From NCBI RefSeq assembly GCF_025961315.1, contig NZ_JAOQNK010000001.1, positions 1,426,001 to 1,490,000 of the forward strand: a stretch of DNA of 64,000 nt, in the 5' to 3' direction. Made by a program: the position numbers and the translations under genes. The first letter of the stretch is position 1, and each line of letters opens with the position of its first letter. Positions 8,454 through 18,121 of the stretch are shown here, one piece after another. The notes under the pieces are model-generated. The model did not search any database, was not told the origin of the DNA, and worked only from the letters and a program-made list of their open reading frames with translations. This stretch comes from Sphingobacterium kitahiroshimense (GTDB taxonomy: Bacteria > Bacteroidota > Bacteroidia > Sphingobacteriales > Sphingobacteriaceae).

Positions 8454-11036
8454 ATGGCTGAAGAAACAGAAAATGATAATAATTTAGTACCTGCAAACGA
8501 TCGAATTCTTTCGGTAAGTATCGAGGATCAAATGAAAACTGCCTACATTGATTATTCAATGACAGTTATTGTTTCTCGTGCATTACCAGATGCTAGAGAT
8601 GGTATGAAGCCTGTACACCGTCGTGTTCTTTACGGTATGTTGGATTTAGGTGTTACAAGCAGTAAGCCTTACAAAAAATCTGCCCGTATTGTTGGTGACG
8701 TATTAGGAAAGTACCATCCACATGGTGATACTTCCGTATACGATGCAATGGTACGTCTAGCACAAGACTGGAACATGCGCTACCCTTTAGTGGATGGTCA
8801 AGGTAACTACGGTTCTGTCGATGGAGACCCTCCTGCGGCAATGCGTTATACGGAAGCAAGATTGAAAAAAATTGCGGAAGAAATTTTATCGGACATCAAT
8901 AAAGATACAGTAGACTATCAATTGAACTTTGATGACTCTTTGGAAGAACCAACAGTATTACCAACACGTATTCCCAATCTATTGGTAAATGGTGCTTCAG
9001 GTATTGCAGTCGGTATGGCAACCAATATGGCGCCACACAACTTAACAGAAGTTATCAACGGTACAGTTGCATATATTGACAACCGTGATATCGATGTACC
9101 CGAATTGATGCAATATATCAAAGGCCCCGATTTTCCTACAGGAGGTTTGATATATGGTTACTCGGGTGTTCAGGATGCAGAGAACACTGGCCGTGGTCGT
9201 GTCGTGATGCGTGCTAAAACAGAAATTGAAGTATCAAAATCAGGTAAAGAGTCTATTATAGTTACAGAAATTCCTTATCAGATCAATAAAGCGAATATGA
9301 TTGAACGTACCGCTGAATTGGTTAATGAAAAAAAATTAGAAGGAATTTCAGCAATTCGCGATGAGTCAGATCGTACGGGTTTACGTATTGTATACGATAT
9401 TAAACGCGATGCTAACGCAAATGTCGTTCTAAACAACCTATTCAAGTACACAGCATTACAAACCTCATTTTCAGTAAACAATATTGCTCTTGTAAAAGGT
9501 AGACCAGTATTGATGAACCTGAAAGATATGATTCAGGTATTCGTGGATCACCGTCATGATGTTGTCACGCGTCGTACACGTTTTGAATTGGCTGAGGCTG
9601 AAAAAAGAGCACATATTTTAGAAGGATATTTAATCGCGCTTGATCATTTAGATGAAGTGATCAAGTTGATCCGTGCCTCTTCAACTCCTGAAGATGCCCG
9701 CGTAGGATTAATGGAAAGATTCGGTCTATCAGATCTTCAAGCACGCGCAATTTTGGATATGACGCTTCGTCGTCTAACCGGACTGGAGCACGATAAGATT
9801 AAAGAAGAATATGCTGAGCTAATGAAAACGATCGATTACTTAAAATCTGTATTAGCAGATGAAGGTCTTCGCATGCAGATCATTAAAGAAGAACTGATCG
9901 AAATCAGAGAGAAATATGGTGACGAGAGAAGATCTATAATCGTCCATTCAGCAGAAGACATGCGTATGGAAGATTTCATCGATGATGAAGAAATCGTGAT
10001 CACAATATCTCATAATAGCTATGTAAAACGTACTCCTCTAACTGAGTATAAACGTCAAGGACGCGGTGGACGTGGATCTATTGGTTCGACCACACGTGAA
10101 GAAGACTTTACAGAACATATTATTACTGCTTCGGCACATAATTATATGTTGCTATTTACAGAATCTGGTCGTTGTTTCTGGTTACGAGCATTTGAAGTTC
10201 CTGAAGGAAGTAGAACTTCTAAAGGTCGAGCGTTGCAGAATATCATCAATATTCCGAAAGACGAAAAAATTAAAGCATACATTTTAGTGAAGAACTTAAA
10301 AGACCAGGAATACCTGGAAAATAACTTCATCATTATGTGTACTAAAAAAGGTACAATTAAGAAAACGTCATTAGAAGCTTATTCACGTCCTCGTGCAAAT
10401 GGTATCAATGCCATCAACATTAATGAGGGAGATCAGCTGTTAGAAGCTTGCTTAACAAGCGGAACAAGTGAAATTGTAATGGCATTACGTTCTGGACGTG
10501 CTATTCGTTTCAACGAGTCTACTGTTAGACCAATGGGTAGAACAGCAACTGGTGTTCGTGGTATTACTTTAGGTAGTGAGAGCGATGAGGTTATTGGTAT
10601 GATTAGTGTAGATGATCCAGAGACTACGGTGCTTGTTGTATCTGAAAAAGGATACGGTAAACGAACAGATATCGAAGATTACCGAGTTACAAACCGTGGT
10701 GGTAAAGGTGTAAAAACAATTAGCGTCACTGAGAAAACAGGTAAATTAGTTGCTGTAAAAGGTGTTAACGATACTGAAGATTTAATGATCATCAATAAGT
10801 CAGGTATTGTCATTCGTATTTCAGTAGAAGGATTAAGAGTAATGGGGCGTGCAACGCAAGGTGTCCGTTTAATTAATCTGAAAGGTGAAGATGAAATTGC
10901 ATCAATTACTAAAGTAGATAGAGAGGAAGAAGTGGAAGAAACGGAAGAAGAAATTCTTTCAGGTGAAGAAGTAGAAGATGCGTCAGAAAGCACTGAAACC
11001 GATCAAGACGATAAATCTGAATCTAACGAAGAATAA
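8454..11036 (+). CDS. gyrA: DNA gyrase subunit A
   Basis: Breakage-reunion subunit of gyrase, which introduces negative supercoils with GyrB. The catalytic tyrosine is Tyr132 in [10 protein letters not shown]. The quinolone-resistance region reads [13 protein letters not shown], with Thr93 and Asp97 at the positions of E. coli Ser83 and Asp87. The C-terminal beta-propeller contains the GyrA box as QGRGGRGS, which separates it from ParC. The last 40 residues are very acidic, like GyrA tails elsewhere. Two TPR genes follow with gaps of 7 and 2 bases, so the three genes form one operon. A TAACTTCG box (8387-8394) is the likely -7 element. Confidence 0.97.
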   Translation: MAEETENDNNLVPANDRILSVSIEDQMKTAYIDYSMTVIVSRALPDARDGMKPVHRRVLYGMLDLGVTSSKPYKKSARIVGDVLGKYHPHGDTSVYDAMVRLAQDWNMRYPLVDGQGNYGSVDGDPPAAMRYTEARLKKIAEEILSDINKDTVDYQLNFDDSLEEPTVLPTRIPNLLVNGASGIAVGMATNMAPHNLTEVINGTVAYIDNRDIDVPELMQYIKGPDFPTGGLIYGYSGVQDAENTGRGRVVMRAKTEIEVSKSGKESIIVTEIPYQINKANMIERTAELVNEKKLEGISAIRDESDRTGLRIVYDIKRDANANVVLNNLFKYTALQTSFSVNNIALVKGRPVLMNLKDMIQVFVDHRHDVVTRRTRFELAEAEKRAHILEGYLIALDHLDEVIKLIRASSTPEDARVGLMERFGLSDLQARAILDMTLRRLTGLEHDKIKEEYAELMKTIDYLKSVLADEGLRMQIIKEELIEIREKYGDERRSIIVHSAEDMRMEDFIDDEEIVITISHNSYVKRTPLTEYKRQGRGGRGSIGSTTREEDFTEHIITASAHNYMLLFTESGRCFWLRAFEVPEGSRTSKGRALQNIINIPKDEKIKAYILVKNLKDQEYLENNFIIMCTKKGTIKKTSLEAYSRPRANGINAININEGDQLLEACLTSGTSEIVMALRSGRAIRFNESTVRPMGRTATGVRGITLGSESDEVIGMISVDDPETTVLVVSEKGYGKRTDIEDYRVTNRGGKGVKTISVTEKTGKLVAVKGVNDTEDLMIINKSGIVIRISVEGLRVMGRATQGVRLINLKGEDEIASITKVDREEEVEETEEEILSGEEVEDASESTETDQDDKSESNEE

Positions 11037-11043
11037 AAAAAGA

Positions 11044-12141
11044 ATGAGAGCATTATTGACATCATTAATACTGTCAGCTACAAGTTTAACTGTTGTTGCC
11101 CAATCCAATATCAAGGAGGGCAACAACAGTTTTGCGCTTTATACACAAACTGGAGATATTAAAAATTTGGAGAACGCACGCAAATTTAGTGATGCAGCTT
11201 TCAAAACCCGTAAAGATTCTTCTTCAGTTCGTAATAATGTTTTGAGAGGACTTGTTTACAGTTCTTTAGCAGTTGTAGATTCCACCCGGAAACAAAAGTA
11301 TACCATAGACCCTATTGATGAAAGTTTAAATACCTTAAAACTCATTGATAAGAAAAAAGCATATCGCAATTTCCCTGTAGAAGTTGATTATATCAAGCAA
11401 AATTTAGCAACTGCATTAATCTATAAATCAAATGTTGAGTTAAAAAATAACAAGTTTGAAGAAGCGTACAAAGGATTTCTGAAAGTAGACTCCCTTGGTT
11501 TCAAAAATGCCGATTTAAAATTTAATTTAGCAACTTTAGCTGTAAGCAGTAAACGATATCCTGACGCGATTAAATATTACAAAGAGTTAATCAAGCAGGA
11601 TTCAAAAAAACCGCAATATTATCTAGAGCTCGCAGCTGTATATGAGAAAATCGGAACAAAACAAGATGAACTTAATACACTATCTGCAGGCCGATTAGAG
11701 TTTCCTCAGAACAAAGATATCCTCTTCAAGCTGATCGATATCTATGCTAAAAATGAATCTTATGACGCCATCTTAACGATAATTGATGAAGCGATCAAAT
11801 TAGAGCCTGAAAATGTTGAATTAAATTACTTGGCGGGTTATGCATACGAAGACGCGAAAGATATTCGAAATGCAAAACAATATTATAATAAAGTTCTGCG
11901 TTTAGATGCTAATAACTACCCATCAAATTTAGCTTTAGGCCTTATTTATTTAAAGGATTTTCTTAAATCTAAATCTGACGAAGACAAACAATATGCGCAA
12001 GCTTATCTTTTGAAAGCAAATGAAATTAAACCATATGATGTGAATGCACTTAAAGCACTGTCTACTTATTACAATGCAATAGAAGATTATGTGCAGTTAG
12101 ATCGTGTGAATATATTATTAAATCAATTAACAGTTAATTAG
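11044..12141 (+). CDS. Exported TPR-repeat protein, first of a pair
   Basis: A 365-residue protein beginning with a signal peptide (MRALLTSLILSATSLTVVAQ) and made of helical TPR-like repeats, for example YPDAIKYYKELIKQDSKKP and RNAKQYYNKVLRLDANNYP. The frame is open further upstream into gyrA, but the signal peptide fixes the start at 11044, 7 bases after the gyrA stop. TPR proteins scaffold protein-protein contacts; the partner is unknown, and secretion places it in the periplasm or at the outer membrane. The neighbouring gene, 2 bases downstream, has the same architecture, so the two may act together. The link to gyrase is positional only. Confidence 0.8.
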   Translation: MRALLTSLILSATSLTVVAQSNIKEGNNSFALYTQTGDIKNLENARKFSDAAFKTRKDSSSVRNNVLRGLVYSSLAVVDSTRKQKYTIDPIDESLNTLKLIDKKKAYRNFPVEVDYIKQNLATALIYKSNVELKNNKFEEAYKGFLKVDSLGFKNADLKFNLATLAVSSKRYPDAIKYYKELIKQDSKKPQYYLELAAVYEKIGTKQDELNTLSAGRLEFPQNKDILFKLIDIYAKNESYDAILTIIDEAIKLEPENVELNYLAGYAYEDAKDIRNAKQYYNKVLRLDANNYPSNLALGLIYLKDFLKSKSDEDKQYAQAYLLKANEIKPYDVNALKALSTYYNAIEDYVQLDRVNILLNQLTVN

Positions 12142-12143
12142 AG

Positions 12144-13313
12144 ATGAACATTAAATCATTATTATTATTGGCAGCTGTTGCATCAGCAAGTACATCTGTT
12201 TATGCACAAAAAAATAATGTTAATAAGGCAAAAACAAGTATAGCAAAATTCGAAGAGCTAAAAGGTGCAGGTACGCCACAATTGGCACTGCCAAATTTGA
12301 AAACTGCACAAGAAGCTATTGATTTAGCTGTTGTTCATGAGAAAACAAAAGATAATGCAGAGGCATGGACAATCTATTCATTGGTTTATGCAAACTTAGC
12401 TAATTTAGATAAGTCTGCTGATGAGGCTAAAAAAGCTGAAGATGCAATTGTTAAAGCTAAAGAATTGGATAAAGATGGCGCAAATAAAGATAATATTCGT
12501 GTCTCTGAACAAGTATTAGGTCAATTCAACTTCAATCTTGGTGCTGAAGAATATCAAGGTCAAAAATACAAGGAAGCATATGACTCTTTTGAAAAAGCAT
12601 TAACATATTTGCCAGGTGATACAACATTAATCTATTATGGTGGTATTTCAGCTCTTCAAAGTAACGATTATGCCAAAGCAATTGCGAAATATAAAGAGCT
12701 TATTCCTTCAAAAGAATTTTCTTCACATAAACAAATTGTTGTAGACTTACCAAAGTTATATTTATCTGCTAAAGATACCGCTTCTGCATTGGATTATGCA
12801 GCAAAAGCAGTAGAAATGTATCCTGATGACAATGCAGCTGCGGTTCAAAATATTGAATTTAATTTGATTGCTGGTCGCGAAAAAGAAATTTTAGCGGGCA
12901 TCACTGCGCAATTGGCAAAAGATCCAAATAACAAAAGCTTAAATTACTATTTAGGAATCGCTCATTCAGCAAATAAAAATGATGCTGCTGCAATTGAAGC
13001 ATATAAAAAGGCTTTAGCAGTAGATCCTGATTATTTTGAAGCAAATACAAATATTGCAATCACAATGATGAATGGTGTACGTGAAAAATTAAATGTTTTA
13101 AACAACGATAGATCATTGAGCCAAGCAAAATACAACGAAGGAGTGGCTAAAATTAAGGAAGAAATTAAACCTGCTTTAGTTTATCTAACAAAAGCGGTAC
13201 AATTACAACCTAAAAATATAGATGCTTTGACAAACTTGAAAAACTACTATGTTTTCATGCAAGATGAAGCTAAAACAACTGAAATTACAGCTCAAATTAA
13301 CGCTTTAAACTAA
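12144..13313 (+). CDS. Exported TPR-repeat protein, second of the pair
   Basis: A 389-residue protein with a signal peptide (MNIKSLLLLAAVASASTSVYAQ) and at least three recognisable TPR units, such as KEAYDSFEKALTYLPGDT, YAKAIAKYKELIPSKEF and AAIEAYKKALAVDPDYFEA. It starts 2 bases after the stop of the preceding TPR gene, indicating translational coupling. The composition is rich in Ala and Lys. It ends the gyrA operon, which stops at a strong terminator 18 bases later. No enzymatic motif is visible. Confidence 0.8.
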   Translation: MNIKSLLLLAAVASASTSVYAQKNNVNKAKTSIAKFEELKGAGTPQLALPNLKTAQEAIDLAVVHEKTKDNAEAWTIYSLVYANLANLDKSADEAKKAEDAIVKAKELDKDGANKDNIRVSEQVLGQFNFNLGAEEYQGQKYKEAYDSFEKALTYLPGDTTLIYYGGISALQSNDYAKAIAKYKELIPSKEFSSHKQIVVDLPKLYLSAKDTASALDYAAKAVEMYPDDNAAAVQNIEFNLIAGREKEILAGITAQLAKDPNNKSLNYYLGIAHSANKNDAAAIEAYKKALAVDPDYFEANTNIAITMMNGVREKLNVLNNDRSLSQAKYNEGVAKIKEEIKPALVYLTKAVQLQPKNIDALTNLKNYYVFMQDEAKTTEITAQINALN

Positions 13314-13331
13314 GTTTACTTAATCTTTAAT

Positions 13332-13372
13332 AAGAAGGGGATTGCATGTATTGCAATCCCCTTCTTGTTTTT
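13332..13372 (+). terminator. Rho-independent terminator of the gyrA operon
   Basis: A perfect 15-bp stem (13332-13346 with 13352-13366), rich in G-C at its centre, carries a 5-base loop and is followed by GTTTTTC. Confidence 0.9.
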
Positions 13373-13577
13373 CATAGAGATCCACAAAGAAAACATGTTT
13401 TGAATCGCCTCAGACCTTCTAAAAAGCTGGGGTTGGGCTATAATTAGTTTTTAAAAGCTTTAACTTAAATTAACATCATTAAAAAAAATATTTGTTATCT
13501 TTATAAAAATTATAATTTAAGCTCTGTATGTAAACCTAATTTTTACTATTATTTTTTAACAGAGTTAAACGATCTCA

Positions 13578-14651
13578 ATGAAAACAACAATAAAATTTAA
13601 TAATGTTAATACATTATTTTCTAAATCTTTAAAGGAAAGAATTAACGATTATTTCAAAACTAATAAAATCCAAAAAACAGGAGAAAAAAGAGTACTAACA
13701 AAAGCAATCATCCTGTTTGTAACCGCTATATCTTTCTACATCACATTAATTGTAATTCAACCACACTGGTTAATCAGTGTTGTTGTATTAATTTTACTTG
13801 GAATAAATTTTGCCGCAATCGGATTCAATGTGATGCACGATGCCGGACATGATACATTCTCTAATAGTAAGAGACTAAACAGTGCCCTATCCTACAGTCT
13901 TAACCTAATGGGTGGAAATATCTATTTCTGGAAATTGAAGCACAATATTGCACATCATACTTATACCAACATTGAAGGTGAAGATCATGATATTGATATC
14001 AAATTTATGCGTGTGCATAAAGACCAAGAATTAAAAAAGCATCACTCCTACCAGAAATATTATTTTATGGTTCTATATAGCATCTCCTACTTAGCTTGGA
14101 TTTTCTATCAAGATTATGAGAAATATTTTCTTGAAGCCATGGGAAGCAAAAAGAAATCATTCGATTTCCCTTTACGTGAAAAAGTGATCTTTTGGGTAAG
14201 TAAAATTATTCACATCAGTATTTTCATCGTTATCCCAGTTTTAGTGGTAGGATGGTTACCAACATTAGTTGGGTTACTAATTTCAGGTATCGCTTGTGGT
14301 ATCTGTTTAGCAACCGTATTCCAGCTTGCGCACGTCGTAACTGAAACAGAATTTGTTGCCATAGAAGAGACTGCAGACCCAACAAAAATGGAAAATGAGT
14401 GGATGATTCACCAATTGAGCTCTACAGCTAATTTTGCTACAAAAAACAAATTTCTAACTTGGATTCTAGGCGGTTTAAATTATCAGGTTGAACATCATTT
14501 ATTCCCTAAGATAAGTCACATCCACTATCCCGCGATTAATAAATTGGTCAGAGAAACCTGTCTGGAGTTCAATGTTAAATATCTTGAATACAAAACATTC
14601 AATTCAGCATTCAAATCACATGTGAGTGTGATTCAGTCCATGTCAAGATAG
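13578..14651 (+). CDS. Membrane fatty acid desaturase (acyl-CoA / lipid type)
   Basis: A 357-residue di-iron membrane desaturase. The three histidine boxes are clear: HDAGHDTF (near residue 92), HNIAHHTYTN (near 123) and QVEHHLFPKISH (near 306). The H-x2-HH spacing in the second box and the Q-x-x-HH third box are typical of front-end or linoleoyl-CoA-type desaturases. Four or more hydrophobic stretches anchor it in the inner membrane. It probably adjusts membrane fluidity; the position of the double bond cannot be read from sequence. The gene is monocistronic, with its own terminator. Confidence 0.9.
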   Translation: MKTTIKFNNVNTLFSKSLKERINDYFKTNKIQKTGEKRVLTKAIILFVTAISFYITLIVIQPHWLISVVVLILLGINFAAIGFNVMHDAGHDTFSNSKRLNSALSYSLNLMGGNIYFWKLKHNIAHHTYTNIEGEDHDIDIKFMRVHKDQELKKHHSYQKYYFMVLYSISYLAWIFYQDYEKYFLEAMGSKKKSFDFPLREKVIFWVSKIIHISIFIVIPVLVVGWLPTLVGLLISGIACGICLATVFQLAHVVTETEFVAIEETADPTKMENEWMIHQLSSTANFATKNKFLTWILGGLNYQVEHHLFPKISHIHYPAINKLVRETCLEFNVKYLEYKTFNSAFKSHVSVIQSMSR

Positions 14652-14672
14652 ATATAACATTAAAAAATATAG

Positions 14673-14706
14673 AAAGGCTAAGCAGTTGATGTTTAGCCTT
14701 TTTTTT
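14673..14706 (+). terminator. Terminator of the desaturase gene
   Basis: A 9-bp stem (14673-14681 with 14693-14701) runs into TTTTTT. Confidence 0.85.
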
Positions 14707-15010
14707 GCTTCCTATAATAACATCAAGGAAATTACATTAATACATCCTTATTTTATACCACCGAAATCCCATTATGGCAATAGCATTACACCACTACCCC
14801 ACAAACTTCACAATACCAATACAACAATTCCATCGCATTATCCCTATAATCTTACACATGCTTAAAGGTTTATCAATCATTACTAACTACACCAAAGAAA
14901 TAAAGAATAGATTTCCAAAATTTCAGCTTGTAGGATAAGCACATTGATCAGGAGCCTTAAATAATGACAAAGTAAAGGGCAAGCAAGCATTGGTGGTAAT
15001 GAAGCCGAAA

Positions 15011-15047
15011 AATAAAAAAGCCATTGCAATAAATTGCAACGGCTTTT
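15011..15047 (-). terminator. Terminator of the TonB receptor gene
   Basis: A 14-bp stem with one mismatch (15016-15029 with 15034-15047) has a 4-base loop. Read on the minus strand it ends in a T-rich tract and lies 35 bases beyond the receptor's stop. Confidence 0.8.
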
Positions 15048-15081
15048 AAGAAGTATAATTATGTTTTGTTTTTGTACTCGC

Positions 15082-17649
15082 TTAGAATGTGAATTTCACA
15101 GAAGCATTCCATGTACGTCCCCATCCCATTAACACTTTGTTAGATGTGTCAATACCTTTCCAGTATGTAGCATTCGCCTTCGACTCGACATTTGAAGTAG
15201 CTTCAGAGATATACAATTTGTCTAATACGTTGTTCATATTAACACGGAAACTGATCGCATTCTTATCGCTCAATACAACTTTGTAAGATACACCAGCATC
15301 TAACAGATCATAATTTGGCAATTTCATTGTAGGTCTATTAGCAGGTAATGAACTATACAGATCTTCATAACGTCTATAATCAGCATCTACAGAAAGACCT
15401 TTTAAGACTTTGTATTTAGCACCTAAACCCCAACTTGTCTGAGAAGCATCACCAACTTTTACACCTGTTAAATCTCTCGTTGTAGTTTCTAATACTTCAC
15501 GATTTTCATTACGAACAATCGTTATAGCATCACCATCATATTCCCATTTACCTAAGGAAGCAAAACCTTTTAATTCAAAGCCACGGAATGGACGAGCTAA
15601 TAACTCTAACTCCACACCTTGGTGATCTTGTTTTACACCATAGTTCGTGTTATAGATTAAACTTCCGACCTGTACTTTGTCAATACCATATTTGTCAACT
15701 TCTTTTTGAGCAGCTGTAAAAGAACTTCCTGTTGTACGGTCAGCCCATGTCGTGCGGTATGCATTTACGCTAACATCAAAATATTCAGAGGCAAATTTGT
15801 AACCAGCCTCTAAACCTAAAATTTTCTCATTAACAGCATATGGATTAACATCGTTCATGTAATTCATGAAGATATTGTTTTGGTATGGCTGGCGAGAATA
15901 ATAACCCGCATTACCAAAGATGGTATGGTTACCTAATGTATAACTTGCACCGCCTTTTACATTGTAGCCTAAATTGTTCACATCTTTAGATTTACCTTCA
16001 CCTAATTTATAAAGGAAATAATCTTGTCTACTGTTTTGCTGACCAGAAAGGGAACCTTGGAAGAAAGCTGTAAAACCATCTTTCGCAAACTCTAATTGTC
16101 CAAATAAACCAGCATATCTAATCATTTGTTCATAATCCCAACCTAAACGGTCCTGACCTGTTTTTGGTTTATCTCCAAAAGATTTCCAAGGACTAGTGCT
16201 GTAAGTATTAGAAGTAGTCATGATCCCGTAGTTCACATTTTTTTCATGGGAAATCGATTCTTGACCTAATTTATCCGTTACTTGAATATAGTGTTCACCT
16301 TTATAGTCACGTAAATCAAAACCAACATTAAAATTTAAATAATCATTCAACTTACGGTTATAGTTAGATACTACACCAAACCATTGGTGATTATTAACTT
16401 GAGATGCTAAAAATGGTGTTGGATTTACTTTTTCAGTACGTTTGGATTGACCGCCACCACTAGCAACAGAAGCATATACAACAGTAGATAACGACGATTT
16501 ATCATCAATTGTCCAATCCCAGTTTAAGTTAGCAACCGGTTTATGATAGTAGTTTTTACGTACATTTCTTTCCACCCCATTAATCATCTCCACGTTTGCA
16601 TTAAATTTTCTTCCATCTCTCAAGAAATTTGATAGTTCTGAAGTAAAACCTTGGTTATGCCATTGTGGAGCACCTGTAACCATTAAGTTTAAGTTGTGCT
16701 TCTCGTTTACTTTATATCCAACAGATAAGAAATAGTTTTGGCCAGCACCTTCAGTACCTTTCATGTAACCATTTCCTTGCCACCCAGTAACCATTGCAGA
16801 TACTGCAAATCCACTTTTCATTAAACCGGTGTTGTAAGCAATCGTAGATTTTACAAACATATCGTTACCGATAGTTGTTTTAACAAAACCACCTTGTTGC
16901 ATATCTGTAGATTTAGTCACAAAGTTAATCGTCCCCCCTACTGAAGAGATCGCTAATTTTGAAGAACCTAAACCACGTTGAATTTGTACTAAAGAAGCAA
17001 TATCTGACAAACCACTCCAGTTAGACCAAAAAACACGACCATTGTCCATACCATTAATCGGTTGGCCATTTAATAAGAAAGCTGTGTTAGATTGATCAAA
17101 GCCACGTGTTGTCATGGAAGATTCACCAAAACCTTTTGATTGACCAGATACGTATACACCAGGTGTATTGACCATGGAAGCAGTGATATCCATTGCACCC
17201 ACTTTTTCTTCGATGATTTGTTTCGAGATTGTAGAAACAGCAATCGGAGTTTTACGATCTTCCGCGATATCAATTAAACCACGACCTACAACAACAACTT
17301 CTCCTAAATTTGTTTCAGATGATTCTGCAAAAACAGGATCTAATTGTAGTGCTTCACCGGCTTTCAAGAAGACATTATCGTAAACAACTGGTTTTTGACC
17401 GATGTAGGTAACTTCAATTTTGTAAGGTCCGCCCTCTTGAAGATTTGCGATGTTAAAACGTCCATTCGAATCTGCCGATCCGCTGAAGGTGGCTCCGCTT
17501 GACTGATGCGTAATTTTAATAGTTGCACCTGTCGTTGTTTGTCCAGTAGATTGTTTTACAATCCCTGTAACACTGCTTGTTGTTGTTTGTGCATGGATAG
17601 TTCCATAACTCCCGACAGCAAGAGCAAAAAAAAGTAGAGACTTTTTCAT
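15082..17649 (-). CDS. TonB-dependent outer-membrane receptor
   Basis: An 855-residue outer-membrane transporter powered by TonB, importing siderophores, vitamins or similar ligands. A signal peptide (MKKSLLFFALAVGSYGTIHAQ) is followed by a carboxypeptidase-regulatory-like beta-sandwich (GIVKQSTGQTTTGATIKI, up to about residue 105), then the plug (LGEVVVVGRGLIDIAEDRKTP, MTTRGFDQSNTAFLLNGQPI, SVGGTINFVTK), and a 22-strand-type barrel ending in an aromatic residue (NASVKFTF). The plug-plus-barrel size is that of iron-type receptors. No SusD partner is adjacent, so it is not a SusC/SusD pair. A -7 box sits upstream. The ligand is unknown. Confidence 0.92.
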   Translation of the reverse strand: MKKSLLFFALAVGSYGTIHAQTTTSSVTGIVKQSTGQTTTGATIKITHQSSGATFSGSADSNGRFNIANLQEGGPYKIEVTYIGQKPVVYDNVFLKAGEALQLDPVFAESSETNLGEVVVVGRGLIDIAEDRKTPIAVSTISKQIIEEKVGAMDITASMVNTPGVYVSGQSKGFGESSMTTRGFDQSNTAFLLNGQPINGMDNGRVFWSNWSGLSDIASLVQIQRGLGSSKLAISSVGGTINFVTKSTDMQQGGFVKTTIGNDMFVKSTIAYNTGLMKSGFAVSAMVTGWQGNGYMKGTEGAGQNYFLSVGYKVNEKHNLNLMVTGAPQWHNQGFTSELSNFLRDGRKFNANVEMINGVERNVRKNYYHKPVANLNWDWTIDDKSSLSTVVYASVASGGGQSKRTEKVNPTPFLASQVNNHQWFGVVSNYNRKLNDYLNFNVGFDLRDYKGEHYIQVTDKLGQESISHEKNVNYGIMTTSNTYSTSPWKSFGDKPKTGQDRLGWDYEQMIRYAGLFGQLEFAKDGFTAFFQGSLSGQQNSRQDYFLYKLGEGKSKDVNNLGYNVKGGASYTLGNHTIFGNAGYYSRQPYQNNIFMNYMNDVNPYAVNEKILGLEAGYKFASEYFDVSVNAYRTTWADRTTGSSFTAAQKEVDKYGIDKVQVGSLIYNTNYGVKQDHQGVELELLARPFRGFELKGFASLGKWEYDGDAITIVRNENREVLETTTRDLTGVKVGDASQTSWGLGAKYKVLKGLSVDADYRRYEDLYSSLPANRPTMKLPNYDLLDAGVSYKVVLSDKNAISFRVNMNNVLDKLYISEATSNVESKANATYWKGIDTSNKVLMGWGRTWNASVKFTF

Positions 17650-17680
17650 GTAAGATGTGTTTGATATAGTTTTGATGCTG

Positions 17681-17688
17681 CAAAAGTA
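17681..17688 (-). promoter_or_regulatory. -7 box of the TonB receptor gene
   Basis: On the minus strand this reads TACTTTTG, an exact TAnnTTTG match, 31 bases before the ATG. No clear -33 TTG is found at the usual distance. Confidence 0.55.
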
Positions 17689-18067
17689 AAACTCCCATAT
17701 CTATTTAACTAATTTTAACATGAAATGAATATGTTAAAACATCCTTTTTAGCACCTAAAATTTTGATAAAATAACACCAAACAAACAAATATATTTTAAA
17801 GTCATAAAAACACAAGGATATATTTTGAATATTTAATCACAAAAACTAGTCTAAATTACCACATTGGCAATTCTAGTAAGAATAAAACTTTGTCCTTTTT
17901 GAATAAATGAAAGGCAGGCCTTCTTAAACTATATTTTACAGCAGTAGCATGGGAATGCCAAACATGAAGATCAAGGTTATTTTAAATAAAAGAGTTGATG
18001 CCCCCTTAATTAAAATCGATCTAAAGTAAATATATACAAACTTTATTAAAATAGCAATAGAGAAAAC

Positions 18068-18101
18068 AAAAAAAAGGCTTAAAATTAAATTTAAGCCTTT
18101 T
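18068..18101 (-). terminator. Terminator of pepD
   Basis: A perfect 12-bp stem (18072-18083 with 18090-18101) ends in a T run on the minus strand, 20 bases after the pepD stop. Confidence 0.8.
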
Positions 18102-18121
18102 CTTATTTTTGATACAATATC

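Larger units (their letters stand above)
14652..15081. other. Gene-free 430-base interval between desaturase and TonB receptor
   Basis: The interval holds two terminators, one for each flanking gene. I see no start codon followed by a credible frame, no RNA structure other than the terminators, and no repeat. A short open stretch reading DKVKGKQALVVMKP near 14960-15005 has no start and runs into a terminator, so I do not treat it as a gene. Confidence 0.6.
17650..18121. other. Gene-free 472-base interval
   Basis: The interval is AT-rich. It contains the TonB receptor promoter at one end and the pepD terminator at the other; I see no gene, repeat or RNA structure in the roughly 370 bases between. 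Confidence 0.6.

Noticed and set aside
14950..15048. Gene fragment reading DKVKGKQALVVMKP before the TonB receptor
   Set aside because: It has no usable start and its end lies in a terminator stem, so it is probably chance.
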